Shown here piece after piece: positions 1 to 11,634 of a stretch of 64,000 nucleotides of DNA (positions are counted from its first letter, which is position 1; the number at the start of each line of letters is the position of its first letter). The stretch is from Allacma fusca (taxonomy: Eukaryota; Arthropoda; Collembola; Symphypleona; Sminthuridae): positions 49,951,632 through 50,015,631 of the forward strand of contig OX359246.1 in NCBI GenBank assembly GCA_947179485.1, given 5' to 3'. The notes under the pieces are model-generated. The model was not told the DNA's origin. It made no database searches and saw only the letters and a list, made by a program, of their open reading frames with translations. Position numbers and translations under genes: made by a program.

Positions 1-140
1 GACAAACCGTGAAAGGGATTACCTATATTTGTAAGGGATTACCCAAAGTGTACCGGATTATTTCTATTTTTAAACAGTAGTGAAAGGCCCTAGTCACTTC
101 AGGCCCCTTCACCATTGTATTGGACTGGGTCGGTCAAATA

Positions 141-445
141 AAAAGTGAAGGGCACCCCTATGCTTTAAGCATGTGGAAATGCCCACGAGTAAAAAGTGAA
201 GGGTGTCCCTATTCTTCAGGCATGTGGAAATGTCTACTGGGAAAAGTGAAGGGCGCCACTATGCCTTAAGCATGTGGGAAATTTCCACTGGAAAAGTGAA
301 AGGTGCTCTTATGCCTTAAGCATTTGGGAAATGTCCACTGGAAAGGTGAAGGGCGCCCCTATGCTTTATGCATGTGGAAATGTCCAGTGGGAAAAAGTGA
401 AGGGCGCCCTTATGCCTTATACATAGGGAAATGTCCACTGGACAT
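141..445. repeat. 51-bp tandem repeat, about six copies
   Basis: The motif GTGAAGGGCGCCCCTATGC recurs with starts at about 145, 196, 246, 296, 346 and 397, a period of 50-51 bp. The copies are diverged by several substitutions each, so the array is not recent. The first 130 bases hold a related cluster of GGGATTACC and GTGAAAGGCC words. No coding potential is visible. Confidence 0.8.
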
Positions 446-1733
446 TTCAGGCCGTCTCACCACCGATAAGACGGTATGGTCAATTCAGGCCAAGTCACCA
501 CCTATAAATACTCTACTTCCGATCGAGAAATATTTTACTTACTCGCACAGAACGTTCGAAAAGTCTCCACTACTTATATTTATAGGGTCGAAAAAAATTT
601 AATTCGCCCCAAACGAACATCAAGATCTAAGAAACGACAAATTAGGGGATTGTGTGCCAACTAATAATGAGCTAGTGTCAGGATAATTGCCCGAAATCCA
701 AAATCGGTATTTAAATATGCCGGATAACCCAGACATTTCCTCCCAGAAATCATCTGTGGTCCCACTATACTAAATTCGTGAACTATAATGGCAACTTGAA
801 GGACGTAAACGTTGTTAGAACCAAATTTAAGATTGATGCGAATTCGAATCGAGGATCTAGATGCAAATCATTGACAATCTATGAGGACGAAGCCTAACCG
901 ATGTGTATTTACATTATTCGGGGTACAATTACAATTCACTAAATAAAGATATGAAACAAAACTATTTTCAATCCAAACAAGTATTTAGGACTTGAGTTGT
1001 CATTTTGAAAACTTTTCGAATACAAAAGTGACAACCTTGAGGTCAAATAACTCGGAAAAAATAAGTTGCCATGACTGAACATTTGTATTCTCCGAAAATG
1101 TCTTCTTACAGGAGAAAAATGTAACGTGATGTTTCAGAGAAACAAAGTAAGTAAAAACAACGTCCCAGCCTGTACATACAATGTACACCCCTCAACATTC
1201 GCTCAAATCGTGTTAATAGGTCTTCAATGAGGTGTCCCAACAAGTTAAATTTTCATTAACATATGATATTTTCATCCAGTAAGATCTAAACTGAAGGTGA
1301 TAAATATATTCTCCATCATCGTGCTCATTTTTTTGAGCGCTAATTATTTTTAAAGCGAATCACGTGTAAATCCCTGCTTTAAATTAATTCATATTTGGAA
1401 TAGGAGTAAATCGAGCATTTATGCTACACTTGGACTAACGGAGCAGAATGTTGAAGGTTAAAAAACCAGCACTTAAAGATCAACCCAAGTAGCGCGGAGG
1501 CCCCGCTTTCGAAACTCGCTAAAAGGGACCTGAGCACCCTGGCGACCCTGGTTATACATACGCATACAGTAAGTATACATACCTGAAGAATATTAAAATG
1601 CTGGGCGGGTCTTCTACGATTTGTCAGTCTTTATTAAAAAACAATACAAATATAATATCGAATTTTGAAGCGAACGGCTGTTAACTTTAAAAAATCAGCT
1701 ATTTAGTTTTAAAATACTTACAATAATTAGAGC
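446..1733. other. AT-rich intergenic stretch, nothing recognised
   Basis: Short open frames here (for example about 62 codons at 476-664) show no family resemblance and no compositional support. A few words such as ACGGT/CAGGCC continue from the repeat on the left. I see no gene, RNA or clear transposon end. Confidence 0.4.
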
Positions 1734-1756
1734 CACGGTAGCTGGATTTAAATCAC

Positions 1757-1876
1757 TTGATTTTTTCGATATAAATCATTGATTTTTTCGATATAAATCA
1801 TTGATTTTTTCGATATAAATCATTGATTTTTTCGATATAAATCATTGATTTTTTCGATATAAATCATTGATTTATA
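1757..1876. repeat. 22-bp tandem repeat at the left end of element I
   Basis: GATTTTTTCGATATAAATCATT repeats about 5.3 times without visible change (starts at 1759, 1781 and onward every 22 bp). It looks like a local amplification of the subterminal word of element I. Confidence 0.9.
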
Positions 1877-2491
1877 TCAAAATTGACTCTTCACCTTTCA
1901 CGATTAGGTATAACGTAATTTGGCGTCTCAAAACGTTGTAAAATGGACATTTGCGCTTTTTTATGAATTTTGGACATGAGACCAAATTACATTTGGTCAT
2001 TTTCAGTACAATTTGGGTATGTTGCTTTTGGATTTTCTGGACAAGCTGTCACGGTGCCATAAAAGTTACATACAAGCGAGTTTTGAAATATTATATATTA
2101 CTAGAGCTTCTGCCGGGAATGCTTGTTTTGTCCCACAGAAGATTCTGTCTCGTTCCGAAATCCAGGTACAAATATATGTATCTCGATCCCGTCCCAAAAT
2201 ATCACATGGACAATACTTATGTCCCAAAATTATCCCATCCCGAAAATAAACCACAATCTACAAAAATATCCCAATATCCAATCTTTCTTAATGAGTACCG
2301 TTTTGAAAGTGGCACAATTGTTAGAATTTTGTGCCGACAGATATCCGCATTTGTTTAAACTGAACATTCTCAAATTGCGAATAATTTTTCTGCCCCGACA
2401 GTTTCGACCATCCCGTCAATATGTATATCCAAGCAATAAAAATCCAAATGAGACAGCTGGTATTTGTCCTACACAGCGTTTGACTTCAAAG
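1877..2491. other. word-rich filler inside element I
   Basis: 1930-2045 is rich in AAATTTGG/GGACAT words and 2100-2470 in CCCAAAAT/ATCCC words. Both resemble the subterminal clusters of other elements here, but I could not find matching ends or a target duplication. An open frame of about 135 codons at 1951-2358 has no recognisable protein. Confidence 0.35.
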
Positions 2492-3053
2492 CAAAGGTGG
2501 GCACATATCCTATATATTTATGCATAAATATAAGCAGTTTTTTTATGTATGTTCGCACATTTTCCGAATATTTGTTTGCAATATATGTAGGATGCAAGTT
2601 TCTACTAAAAAATTGTATGATATATGTATGCTGTGAATACTGTGTGTACGAGTACGTATAAAAGGCCGGGAGATTTAGGTATGTATGCACCGTGTATGTT
2701 CAGCGAGCTCCATCTGTATTTTCTTGGCATGATCTGTCTATTGGTGTATTCGCATTTTTGATGTCCTGCTGCAATGCAAACGATTTCTAGACGTTTTGAC
2801 TAAAACCTTCGACACTAAAAATTAATATTTTTAAACTTCACTATCATAAATTGTATTTAGTTTTTATAAAGGTTCATAACGTTCAACATACACTTTTATA
2901 GGCACGTGCACATATATTTATGCATAAATTTATTTATATGCATATATGTATGATCAAATTTTTGGAAAAATTTATGCATGCAAAATGTATGCTCTTTGAA
3001 AACTATAAAATGTATGTATGATTTAGGATAGGCAATTTTTTTGCTCAGCTTTG
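2492..3053. mobile_element. hAT-like non-autonomous element J
   Basis: The ends CAAAGGTGGGCA and CAAAGCTGAGCA (right end read inward) agree at 10 of 12 bases. The flanks are CTTCAAAG (2484-2491) and CTTGAAAG (3054-3061), a 7 of 8 match. The interior is packed with the TATGCATA/ATATGCATATAT word in both orientations. It sits inside element I. The call is weaker than for its neighbours because neither the ends nor the duplication are perfect. Confidence 0.6.
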
Positions 3054-3466
3054 CTTGAAAGACAAAACTCAAAAAAATACTTTTGATATTTGGGATTGAT
3101 CTGCAGCCAGATTTGTATTCCTATTAGTTAGTTGACTTGCTTTTGCAATTTTCTCTCGATATTTGTTACTAATTATCAGAGCTATGCAGTATTTTGTATT
3201 TTGTATTTCAAAGTTGGTAAGCAGTGAGCAAGTATTTTGTATTTAGTATTTTGAGAGCCAGGAAGTACAAAAGTATTTGGCATTTACTTACTCTCAATGA
3301 AATGTGAAATGTATTCCAAATAAAGTATTTTGCTCAAAATACTTTTCGCTGGTATTATTTCTGATTTTGACATTGTATGCAGCTTATACGATGTGCAATA
3401 TCTGCAAATTCCATGTTACACATTAGAAGGACATTCGTTGGAATGAATCCCTTTACTATATCAAAC

Positions 3467-4312
3467 TAGAGCTACGTTTGGGATCGGGATACACCCGGGA
3501 ATTGGGTTCGGGATCGGGAACGGGTTCGAGTTCGGGTGTCTAATTAATGTTCCCAAATACTTTGGGACCAGGTTCAGGAACATGTTCAGCAGACCCGGGA
3601 TTTCGGGATCGGGAACGGGTTTGGGAACGGGTTCAAGCTTGATGAAGGTATTTGTGTTCCCGTCGGGAACCGGGAACATCTTCGTTCCCACACCCGTTAC
3701 ACGCTTCACGTTCCCGGGAACAACGCATCCATCTAGCGGAGAAAAAAATACAAAGCATGCACGGCTTCCCTCGTTAAAGTGTTGAGACGATAATTTTACA
3801 TAAGCGACTTGAGCGGTTTCGCACAAAGTCAGTTGGGATCGCATAGTAGTGATTTCCGCCTACTCTAACTTGCAAGATGAAAGTCCTTGCAAAACTCATA
3901 GTGGAAATCGTTTAAGCAGTCTTCCTGCAGGTTTTTCGGCAACGCAGAACAGACGTTTAGTTTGATGATCATTTTTAATAATGCCTAAATCTATTGTTGC
4001 ATGGTACGCATGCATAGGTATTGCTAAATCAATGAAAATGTGAAGAAAAAATTGATTTACACTAACGGCACTGGTCCCGGGAACGAGTCCGGGTTCAAGG
4101 GATTCGGGATCGCGATTGGGAGCAAATTGTATGTGATTTCGGGTTCGGGATCGGGTTTGAGATAAACGATTCAAGCATATTTAATATCTGGGTTTTTGTG
4201 CACCCGATCCCAGTATTTCGGGAACGGGTTCGGGTGTGAGTCCGAAAATCTTGATTACCCGATTTTCGGAATCGGGTTCGGGTCAAACTTTTCGTTCCTA
4301 CAAGTAGCTCTA
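3467..4312. mobile_element. hAT-like non-autonomous element G (846 bp)
   Basis: The inverted ends TAGAGCTAC are perfect over 9 bases and the duplication TATCAAAC is perfect (3459-3466 and 4313-4320). About 250 bp at each end are written almost entirely in the word TTCGGGA and its complement (GGGATCGGGAACGGG and similar), with opposite orientation preference at the two ends. The middle third is ordinary AT-rich sequence. No transposase is present. Confidence 0.93.
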
Positions 4313-4351
4313 TATCAAACATGTTCAGATTCTCGATACTGCATATCGTCG

Positions 4352-4440
4352 GCTAAATTCTAAAAGGTACCATTTTCATTTGCGAACCCGTTTAAAAAGC
4401 ATAGGTGGTAAAATGAAAATGGTACTTTTTCGAATTTAGC
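4352..4440. repeat. hairpin inside element H (28-bp arms)
   Basis: The arms at 4352-4379 and 4413-4440 are reverse complements at about 25 of 28 positions around a 33-base loop. A second hairpin follows directly. This could be a small MITE, a cruciform or a small-RNA precursor; the sequence does not decide. Confidence 0.8.
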
Positions 4441-4448
4441 CAACGACA

Positions 4449-4524
4449 TCGTCGTTGAAGAGGCGAAATGGTCTACGTGCGCATAATTTTTGCAGCACAG
4501 ACCATTTTGCCTCTTCAACAACGA
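4449..4524. repeat. hairpin of the GAAGAGGCAAAATGG family, copy 1
   Basis: The arms at 4449-4474 and 4499-4524 match at 24 of 26 positions around a 24-base loop. The same arm sequence recurs as a hairpin at 6265-6349, inside an unrelated element, so it is a dispersed family. Confidence 0.85.
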
Positions 4525-5179
4525 TATTTAAGATACACCGAAGGTGAAGGCCCACTCGATTTAATTTTCAGATACTAACTCCTTTTTAGAACAATTATTC
4601 CGAAAATACAGTTAATTACTAACAAATAAAAATTTCAAATTAATCTGTTACTTCATTAACAGTCAAAACGACGTAAAATATAATTATAATGGACTGACCT
4701 ATTCTACACATGTCTAATATGTAGTCTTTGAAGTGACTGTTTTAAAAGTTTTGTGTTCTAGAAGTCAAATAGAGTGAGCATTAGGTAGGTATTTTAGGGA
4801 AAGTATTGTATTTAAAATACAGTATTTTGTATTTGAGTATTTTCAATTTCCTACCATGTATTGTATTTTTATTTTAGCAATGTAACCTGAGGTATTTTAC
4901 TTTGTATTTTGTATTTTCCATATTGTTTTTCAGGTATTTTATTTTGTATTTTGTCATCGAAGACCAAGTATTTTGCATAGCTCTGCTAATTATTCAAATT
5001 TCATTGGTACTAACAATGTACAATATTATTAAGACAATTAAAATCCAAAAATTTGTACGGTGATTCAATCGTACGATAGAATGCTGAATTAAAATCAGAA
5101 AATGTTGATTTAAATCCAAAAAAATCCGATTTAAATCAAATTAATCCGATTTTTTTGATCAAAAAATTCAGCAACCCTG

Positions 5180-5694
5180 ATTAGAGCTAACGTGGAAAAC
5201 ACTGTATAATAAACTTACAATTCGTCTAAAACAGCAGATCTATATAACGCCATTATCTATCAGATTGATGGCCTGCACCTGTGCGGAGAAACCGCCGAAA
5301 AACCAGTAGATATCGAATGTAATGTAGTAATTGAATTGGTTACCATTATAGTACGGCCAAGCATTACACAATCAATTGAGTATGTTTTAGGAGATGGCGC
5401 AAGAACCCTCGAACCCGTGAAAACTGAGAAAGGGAACGAGTTTCTACGCAGGCTGTGCCTGTTCCCAGTGGGAATTGAAACAAAATGATGTTTTTGTTGA
5501 TGTGATGTGGAACAGTGGAAACTTTCCACTCTTGTTCCTGCTCCCAGTGACTGGGTCCATTTGAGAGTGATCTTGTTCCGTTGTTCCTAAACCCAAGAGA
5601 CCGAGGAACAAAATAATTGTGCCCGTACTGGTTCCAGAACCCGTTCCAATTACGATCGCTGAATATGTTGTAAAACCAGTAATTATGTGTGGGT
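5180..5694. other. GTTCC-word cluster without resolved ends
   Basis: The stretch 5400-5660 is dense in GGAAC/GTTCC and CCCAGTGGG words, like the subterminal regions of the hAT-like elements. I could not pair its ends, and K may have interrupted it. Open frames of 60-130 codons overlapping it on both strands are low-complexity by-products. Confidence 0.35.
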
Positions 5695-6536
5695 TAGGGT
5701 TGGCAAGTATCGCCAGTTTGTCAGTATCGGGAATATCGGAATCGGTAGAATGCAATTTTGCGATATTTGCGATAATATCGGGTATCGCCGATACTTTTTG
5801 CTGAAGTGAATTAGCACATGAAGTAAAAAGAGTTAACATCAACGGAACTAGCTATTAGCTTTGTCATTATATGAAAAATCTGAATGTTGTAATCAAGGGG
5901 CGATTACATGGAGAGCGAAGCTAGCATGCAAAATATTGAATTTTATACCTATATTACATCTAAGACAACCATTGTGGCTGTCATATGATGTTACTGAAAT
6001 TTTTAAAATACTTTCTACTTTTCTGGAAGTTTTTCAAACATGTGATTGTATGGCATCTATATAATATATGAGTGTTCAATTTTCTAATTTTTTAAAAATT
6101 CCTTTTTCAAAATTGTGAAAATTTTAAAATGGAGACTCAAGCTGCACATCTAGGGTTTATGTGAGACATTCTACGCTTGTTTAAAAATTGTTAATTGAAA
6201 AGTTCAAAAGTTTTTTCTTCTACAAGGTCTCGAATTGTATTGTTCTAAAAACAAAAGGTAGATAATGTCGTCGATGAAGAGGCAAAATGGTCTAAGTCCT
6301 GTACAAAAGCATGCGTACATACTTCATTTTGCCTCTTCAGCGACGGCATTCTTGCTTATGCACCCTTTTACATGGCTCGCGCAAAAGAAATATGCCAGAA
6401 AGTACTTGGAGTTTAAAATAATTTCCACTGGCGATACCCGATATTCTGGACATGATTGGCGATAAGTATCGCCACTAATATCGCACATATTTTTGGCGAT
6501 ATTTGCGATAATATCGTATCGCACTTGCCAACACTA
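5695..6536. mobile_element. hAT-like non-autonomous element K (842 bp)
   Basis: The ends TAGGGTTGGCAAGT and TAGTGTTGGCAAGT (right end read inward) differ at one base. The flanks GTGTGGGT (5687-5694) and GTGTGGAT (6537-6544) match at 7 of 8. The subterminal word is GCGATA/TATCGC, at 5700-5795 and 6425-6530. The interior carries a copy of the 25-bp-arm hairpin. Its ends and word resemble element L, so the two may share one transposase source. Confidence 0.85.
6265..6349. repeat. hairpin of the GAAGAGGCAAAATGG family, copy 2
   Basis: The arms at 6265-6289 and 6325-6349 are reverse complements at 23 of 25 positions around a 35-base loop. The arm sequence matches that at 4449-4524, but the loops differ, so the arms look more conserved than the loop. 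Confidence 0.82.
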
Positions 6537-7010
6537 GTGTGGATTGCACATACAGTTTAGAAATTAAGGTGCTATCTTTCACATGCTAGGTGTACATAAA
6601 CTCAATGAACATAATTATAACGACCATTGGGATTCTTCCTCGAATTTTGGACACAAACTCCAAGGCAGATTTGCTGGTGTGGAAAAAGTTCCAAATGGTC
6701 AACGATCCTGACAACAATAAATGGTCAACTAAACCGCCGGGGTAAGACGGCCAACTACCTGGGTATCGATATTTTTTGCCAAACTACCAAAACTTTTTGG
6801 TCAACTACCTGGGTAACCAAAACAATTTGGCCAAGTACCTGGGTAGTGGTCGGACCAATTCAGTTTAAATTGCAATTTTACAATTCAATTCAATTCAGTT
6901 CAATTCAATCCAGGGATTTTTCAATTCAATTCGACCGTTTACTGAATCGAATAATTCAATTCACCTGTTGAATCGAATTGTATTGTATTCTTTGAATTCC
7001 AATTCAAAAC

Positions 7011-7856
7011 AATTTCAGGCTAAATCAAAACCGATATTGTAAGGATAAGTTTAGCACCATCTTTGTGTCAATAAAACCAGAAATAAAACGTGTTAATATT
7101 TTTAGGGTGGCGTCAGCCCCCTTATAAGAAAGTGTTGTCCGTGGATGCTTGAGACTGTTTTCCTCCAAACCAATTTTGTTCACACTTTTTGTGAATATTC
7201 TTTAGGCCACTCTCTTGGAGTTCTTTATTAGTTGAAATCGTAATGCCTGTTCGTACGTAAAAAAAATAAAAACGACAAACTGCCCCACCGATTTCAATGG
7301 ATTTTTTTTACACTTACCAGTCAGTACTACTAGCCTAATTTTTTCAAAAATTATCAAAATTCTATTTTTTCAAAATTTTGCATTTTTTAAATGAGCTCAA
7401 CATGATACTATAAAAATCCGTGCACTGCACTGATTTGGGCAAACTTTGTTTGCATGTGCAGGAAAGTGAAACTTGTATTAAAAGATTGGGTAAGGTAGGG
7501 AAATTGATTTTTTCGTTGAAGGTATCATGTCCGTACGTCAATCCATTGGAAAGATATAGCAAATGCAAGATTTTGTATTCAGAAAATAATTTTCTGAGGT
7601 CAAACGGTTGATACCATGTCGCCGAAGTTATCAGAAGGCACAACTAGATTTTATGGCCGATATTTTGGTAAAGGTCACGTGTCCGTATGTCAATTCGTAG
7701 TAAAGATATGGCTACCACAAGATTTTGTAAAGTGACGGACGGACGGACGAAATACACTCGTGCATAAGAAAGTTTCACTTTCTAAAAAGGGTAAGGAGAG
7801 ATGATGGCCTTAGCTGACGTGCCACCCCAGCCACCTTTGCAGTATGCAAATATGCC
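7011..7856. other. interior of element E, non-coding
   Basis: No gene is visible. A weak direct repeat (GTCCGTACGTCAAT followed by AAGATAT) occurs near 7525-7575 and 7679-7730, and GACGGACGGACG lies at 7735-7748. A similar GTACGTCCGTGC stretch occurs inside element C near 8770. Its role is unknown. Confidence 0.4.
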
Positions 7857-8358
7857 CGGTGAACCAGAGATGTCCAAATGAAATTGCCTTCCTTCAAACC
7901 TTCGAAGGCAATTTTTTGAAAAAACTCATTCCTTCATCCTTCTATTAAAGGAAGCCTTCAAAATATTTTGCCTTCCTTCAGCCCTGTTTTACTTATTAAT
8001 TTAATGCCTCCAGCCTTCAGCCTTAAAAAAAATCAGCCTTCCTTCCTATTCAGCCTTCATAACACGAAATACCATAGCAATGCATTTAAACAACCCTTTT
8101 GCAGGTAAAACACCTGAAAATCAGCGATACAATTTACTCAATTGAGTTCGTTTATTAAAATCAGAAGCAATGAAGTAAGTCTGATTGTGCATATAACTGT
8201 ACATCATGCATTTGTAGCGTTTTTAGTACACTCTCATTGTTGTATTTGTAACTATCTATTGTAGTACATTGCAAGCGCGAAGCCTTCTAAGTAGCAGAGG
8301 GCTACTTTACATACTTCCTTCCTTCGCCTTCCGTTTTCTGATAATAATAGGAAGGCTC

Positions 8359-11300
8359 CACTGCTGCCCGCCAAGTTTTAATTCTATTCTATTCTATTCT
8401 GTTTACAACTAATTCTTGTATATTCAAGTCCTATTATATTCTGCTAAAGGTTTGGCGAGGCTATTCAAGTCTATTCCTATTCCAACAAAATTAGATAATT
8501 CCTATTCTATTCAAATTCTATTCATCAGCAATTAAAAACCGTGCGCTGAAAACTAGTGGATAAAACGCGCTGTATAAATATAACTACATTTTCTTTCACA
8601 ATTCCAATTTCCAGGTCCTTGAATTATAACTTGCTATTGACAATGATAATAAAATAACTGATATTTACCAAATTTACGAGCCACTTCCAGGCAGAAGAGA
8701 ATTAAACGGGCGTATAAATAACTACTTGTACTTAACAATTGGCAGTTAACAGGCCTGAATTAATACCCTTGTCTGTACGTCCGTGCGGTATCTCAAAAAC
8801 CGCTGCACGGATTTCAATGAAATTTATATTATAATTTTTTGAAAGAAATTCTGAAATTTAAAAAAAACTCAAAATTCGTCCTACTTCGCGGTAAGGGAGC
8901 GTCTACGAATTACGTCAGCTCGATAGTGGGTCCAACATTTAGTTGAAGTCTGACACGCAGGTGGATGGGTGCTGTATACGAGCGAATGACATTATTACTG
9001 TCATCACTCATCACCCTCATTTTATTACAAGGAGAGAATACGCACAAAAAATAAAATTGTATGGGATGGGATGACACCTCGAGTGTACAAATTAAATCTC
9101 TTTATGAAGTCGCATGTTTTCTCAGCTCGAAAATGTAGTTTCGCATATATTCTACAGTTCACTTGATTTTCGAGTGATTCAAGGAACGGCAATAAATGGC
9201 AACTTCTATCATTCTATGATTAGCATCAATGCCATAATAGAATCAATGCCAGATGTATTAATCGATGCTAGTGCCTGTCAGTAAGCAAACATTTTATGTA
9301 AGAATCAAGATAACGCATTAAAATGTCAAGCGCAAAAAACGATGGTGGATATCAGTGGCAAGTACTTCGTAAACTATGTTTACAACTATAACTAATGTTT
9401 ACAAAAAAGGATGAGTAGTTTTAAGTTTTTATTGATTATTGTAATCCTCTCATCAGTGCATCTCAAAGATGATCTACAAAGATTAACAACGCGACGGGAA
9501 AAAACAGCGACATGTCCATTGTATAAGTTATTACGAATAATAGTAACAATAATTCCTGACCACCTGACCCAGGACAAATCCAAACAGCAACGTATACAAT
9601 TCCGTTCAGTAAACTTGAGTTCGGATTTTAGAATGTCTTGTTATGTTTAATTACACATTAAGTACTTCCTTCAGACTCGTCTGATTTTAATATACGAATC
9701 AATTCACAGCTAAATTCGCTACTTTTAAATTTTGGGGCATTGTTCAATCGTAGCGTGTAAAGGTATGTGATGACATTTAGCAGGGTGTGTGGGTCCAAGT
9801 ATCACTAAATGACCATTTATGATTTGAGGGTGAGTGATTGGGTAATTAATGCATTTTGTGCTGATGTAATATGTAGACGCTCCCTAAGTGACGGCACCCT
9901 ACTCGCATTATCGCGTATCGATGATTTTTACACATGTAATCAAAGGGCTTTGGTTATTTTTTTTGTTTATGGCATTCTCAGATGCTCAGATTTGAATAAG
10001 AATTTCACTGTTTTTACTATTCAATTCTAATCTTGGCATCAGGTGCATATTCTATTCTATTCTAGTCTGGGAGTTTCAAAAATTGAGCTATTCAATTCAT
10101 AGATGGGCAATTTTCTCCCCCTCTGCCTCTTTGCGCGAGGGATAGAATATAGGCTGCTCGCACTCTCTCTCGCCATCAATCGAGCGACACGTTACGGGTT
10201 GTCCTCGTCCTCGCCCTCGTGAGGGGCTACTTTTAAAATACACCCCTCTCCCTCGCACTCGTGAGGGCCCTCGTTATTTTATATTGCACTTAAATAACCC
10301 CCCTACAATTTCCTACAATACTGTGCCTTCAAATAACGTTTTCGCGGACACTTGGTTAAAATATGACAACTTCAATGTGTGTTGACATTCCCCCCCAGTT
10401 CTGAACGTACGGAACTTTTGGATAGCTTAGAAAGTTTATAACAGTTCCTACAAACTAGCGGTCAAAACAATTTTTAAAACAATTTTTGTTGATATAAACT
10501 ACTGTATTCAAAATAGTACCCTTTATTGGTGTTGGTTTTACTCAGGTATTTGGGTACAGGTACGTATTAGGTTTCGTGGTTGACATAATGTAAAAAGTAT
10601 AAAAAACTTGAAAAAGTTACAATGTTTTTTCGATTTGGTCCCGAAAATAACGTAAAACACAAGTTTAAAATTCTAATTCATCGTTAAAAAGTGGCTATCT
10701 TCCTTATATTTTAACTGTCGGCAAAATGAAAAACATTCAGTAGTCAAACTACAATATTTTATTTGACATTTTTGTTTGTCTTTGACAATAATTCTTCATT
10801 ATAATCGAATCAGTAGTTCAGAAAATGACTATTATTGATCAAAACTGTTTTCTACGTCTCCGGTTAATAAAGATTAGTCACAAATAGGTTCCATAACCTC
10901 AGACCAGTAATATTTAATAGTAGGGTCTGAAAACAGCATTAATCAAATATAAAGCCCAGGTCTTGCTACAGAACAATATATGTATGATTTTCGCAAAACG
11001 ATTAAGGTAAGAGAAGGTCATGAGGGCTTACATGTGTACTCTGCCTCCCTCTCTTTCGTTCACATCCTGTTTATAGGTACTCTCCCTCATATTCATGAGG
11101 GCGCCTAAAATCAACGTGTACTCGCCATCACCCTCGCAGTTTGTGAGGGCGAGGACGAGGGAGAGGGCGAGGCATCCCTCAATCCCTCGTGAGGGTGCCC
11201 ATGTATGATTCAATTCTATTCAATTTATTTCTGTATAAACGGCAATTCTATTCAAATTCCTATTTTCCTATTCAAGTCGGAATAGAATAGGGCAGCAGTG
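8359..11300. mobile_element. hAT-like non-autonomous element C (host of A)
   Basis: The inverted ends CACTGCTGCCC are perfect over 11 bases and the duplication GAAGGCTC is perfect (8351-8358 and 11301-11308). The subterminal word is TTCTATTC, at 8380-8530 and 10045-11289 around the inserted element A. Without A it is about 1.82 kb. The stretch 8531-10040 is AT-rich, with several short open frames but no recognisable protein. Confidence 0.95.
10098..11207. mobile_element. hAT-like non-autonomous element A (1110 bp), copy of family A/B
   Basis: The ends CATAGATGGGC and CATACATGGGC (right end read inward) differ at one base. The duplication ATTCAATT is perfect (10090-10097 and 11208-11215), taken from the word array of host C. 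The word is CCCTCG/CGAGGG, at 10110-10280 and 11035-11195. The ends match element B at 52914-54152 in reverse orientation, while the middle differs. It is the innermost member of a five-level nest. Confidence 0.95.
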
Positions 11301-11634
11301 GAAGGCTCTCTTCAGTCTTCCCGAATTAAATCAGCCTTCCCGCCTTCCCTTCCCAACCATCTGGAAAATTGATATTCCACCTTCAATGAAGCCTTCATTG
11401 AAGGCTAGCCTTCGAAGGCTGGACATGTCTGCGGCGAACCAAATGGTTTACAATTCAGTTCAGTTCATATATAGTGAACTGAATTGAATTGAATTGTTTT
11501 TTACTGAACCGAATTGAAACCCAAATTTTAATCCAGTTCAGTGTTCGAGCTGGATTGAATTGTAAATTTTGAATTGAATTGTTCCGACCACTATACCTGG
11601 GTAGCATGAAAATTGTTTACCCAACTGACCATAG

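Larger units (their letters stand above)
3177..4985. mobile_element. hAT-like non-autonomous element H (host of G)
   Basis: The inverted ends CAGAGCTATGCA are perfect over 12 bases and the flanking duplication CTAATTAT is perfect (3169-3176 and 4986-4993). Both subterminal regions (3190-3350 and 4790-4975) are built of AGTATTTTGTATTT-type words. The centre carries two adjacent hairpins, and element G is inserted at 3467. Without G it is about 955 bp long with no coding region. Confidence 0.93.
1734..5179. mobile_element. hAT-like non-autonomous element I (host of J, H and G)
   Basis: The left end CACGGTAGCTGGATTT matches the reverse complement of the right end (CAGGGTTGCTGAATTT) at 13 of 16 positions. 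The element is flanked by a perfect 8-bp duplication ATTAGAGC at 1726-1733 and 5180-5187. Its subterminal word is GATTTAAATC or ATAAATCATTGATT, seen at 1741-1880 and again at 5090-5165. Removing nested elements J and H leaves about 1.06 kb. It has no transposase. The TSD length and CAG-type end are known hAT features; assignment to hAT is an inference. Confidence 0.85.
7865..11431. mobile_element. hAT-like non-autonomous element D (host of C and A)
   Basis: The ends CAGAGATGTCCA and CAGACATGTCCA (right end read inward) differ at one base. The flanks CGGTGAAC (7857-7864) and CGGCGAAC (11432-11439) differ at one base. The word is CCTTC, often as the palindrome CCTTCGAAGG, at 7885-8055, 8280-8350 and 11305-11420. 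Without C it is about 617 bp long. It lies within E. Confidence 0.93.
6844..11593. mobile_element. hAT-like non-autonomous element E (host of D, C and A)
   Basis: The inverted ends TAGTGGTCGGA are perfect over 11 bases and remain similar for about 18. The duplication TACCTGGG is perfect (6836-6843 and 11594-11601) and is itself the word of host element F. The subterminal regions 6855-7010 and 11440-11590 are written in CAATTCA/TGAATTG. Removing D leaves about 1.18 kb without a transposase. Confidence 0.95.

Noticed and set aside
141-445. CRISPR array
   Set aside because: The repeats are contiguous and diverged with no unique spacers, and the DNA is eukaryotic.
1951-2358. 135-codon plus-strand frame
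   Set aside because: It overlaps word-rich transposon filler with equally long frames on both strands and shows no family resemblance.
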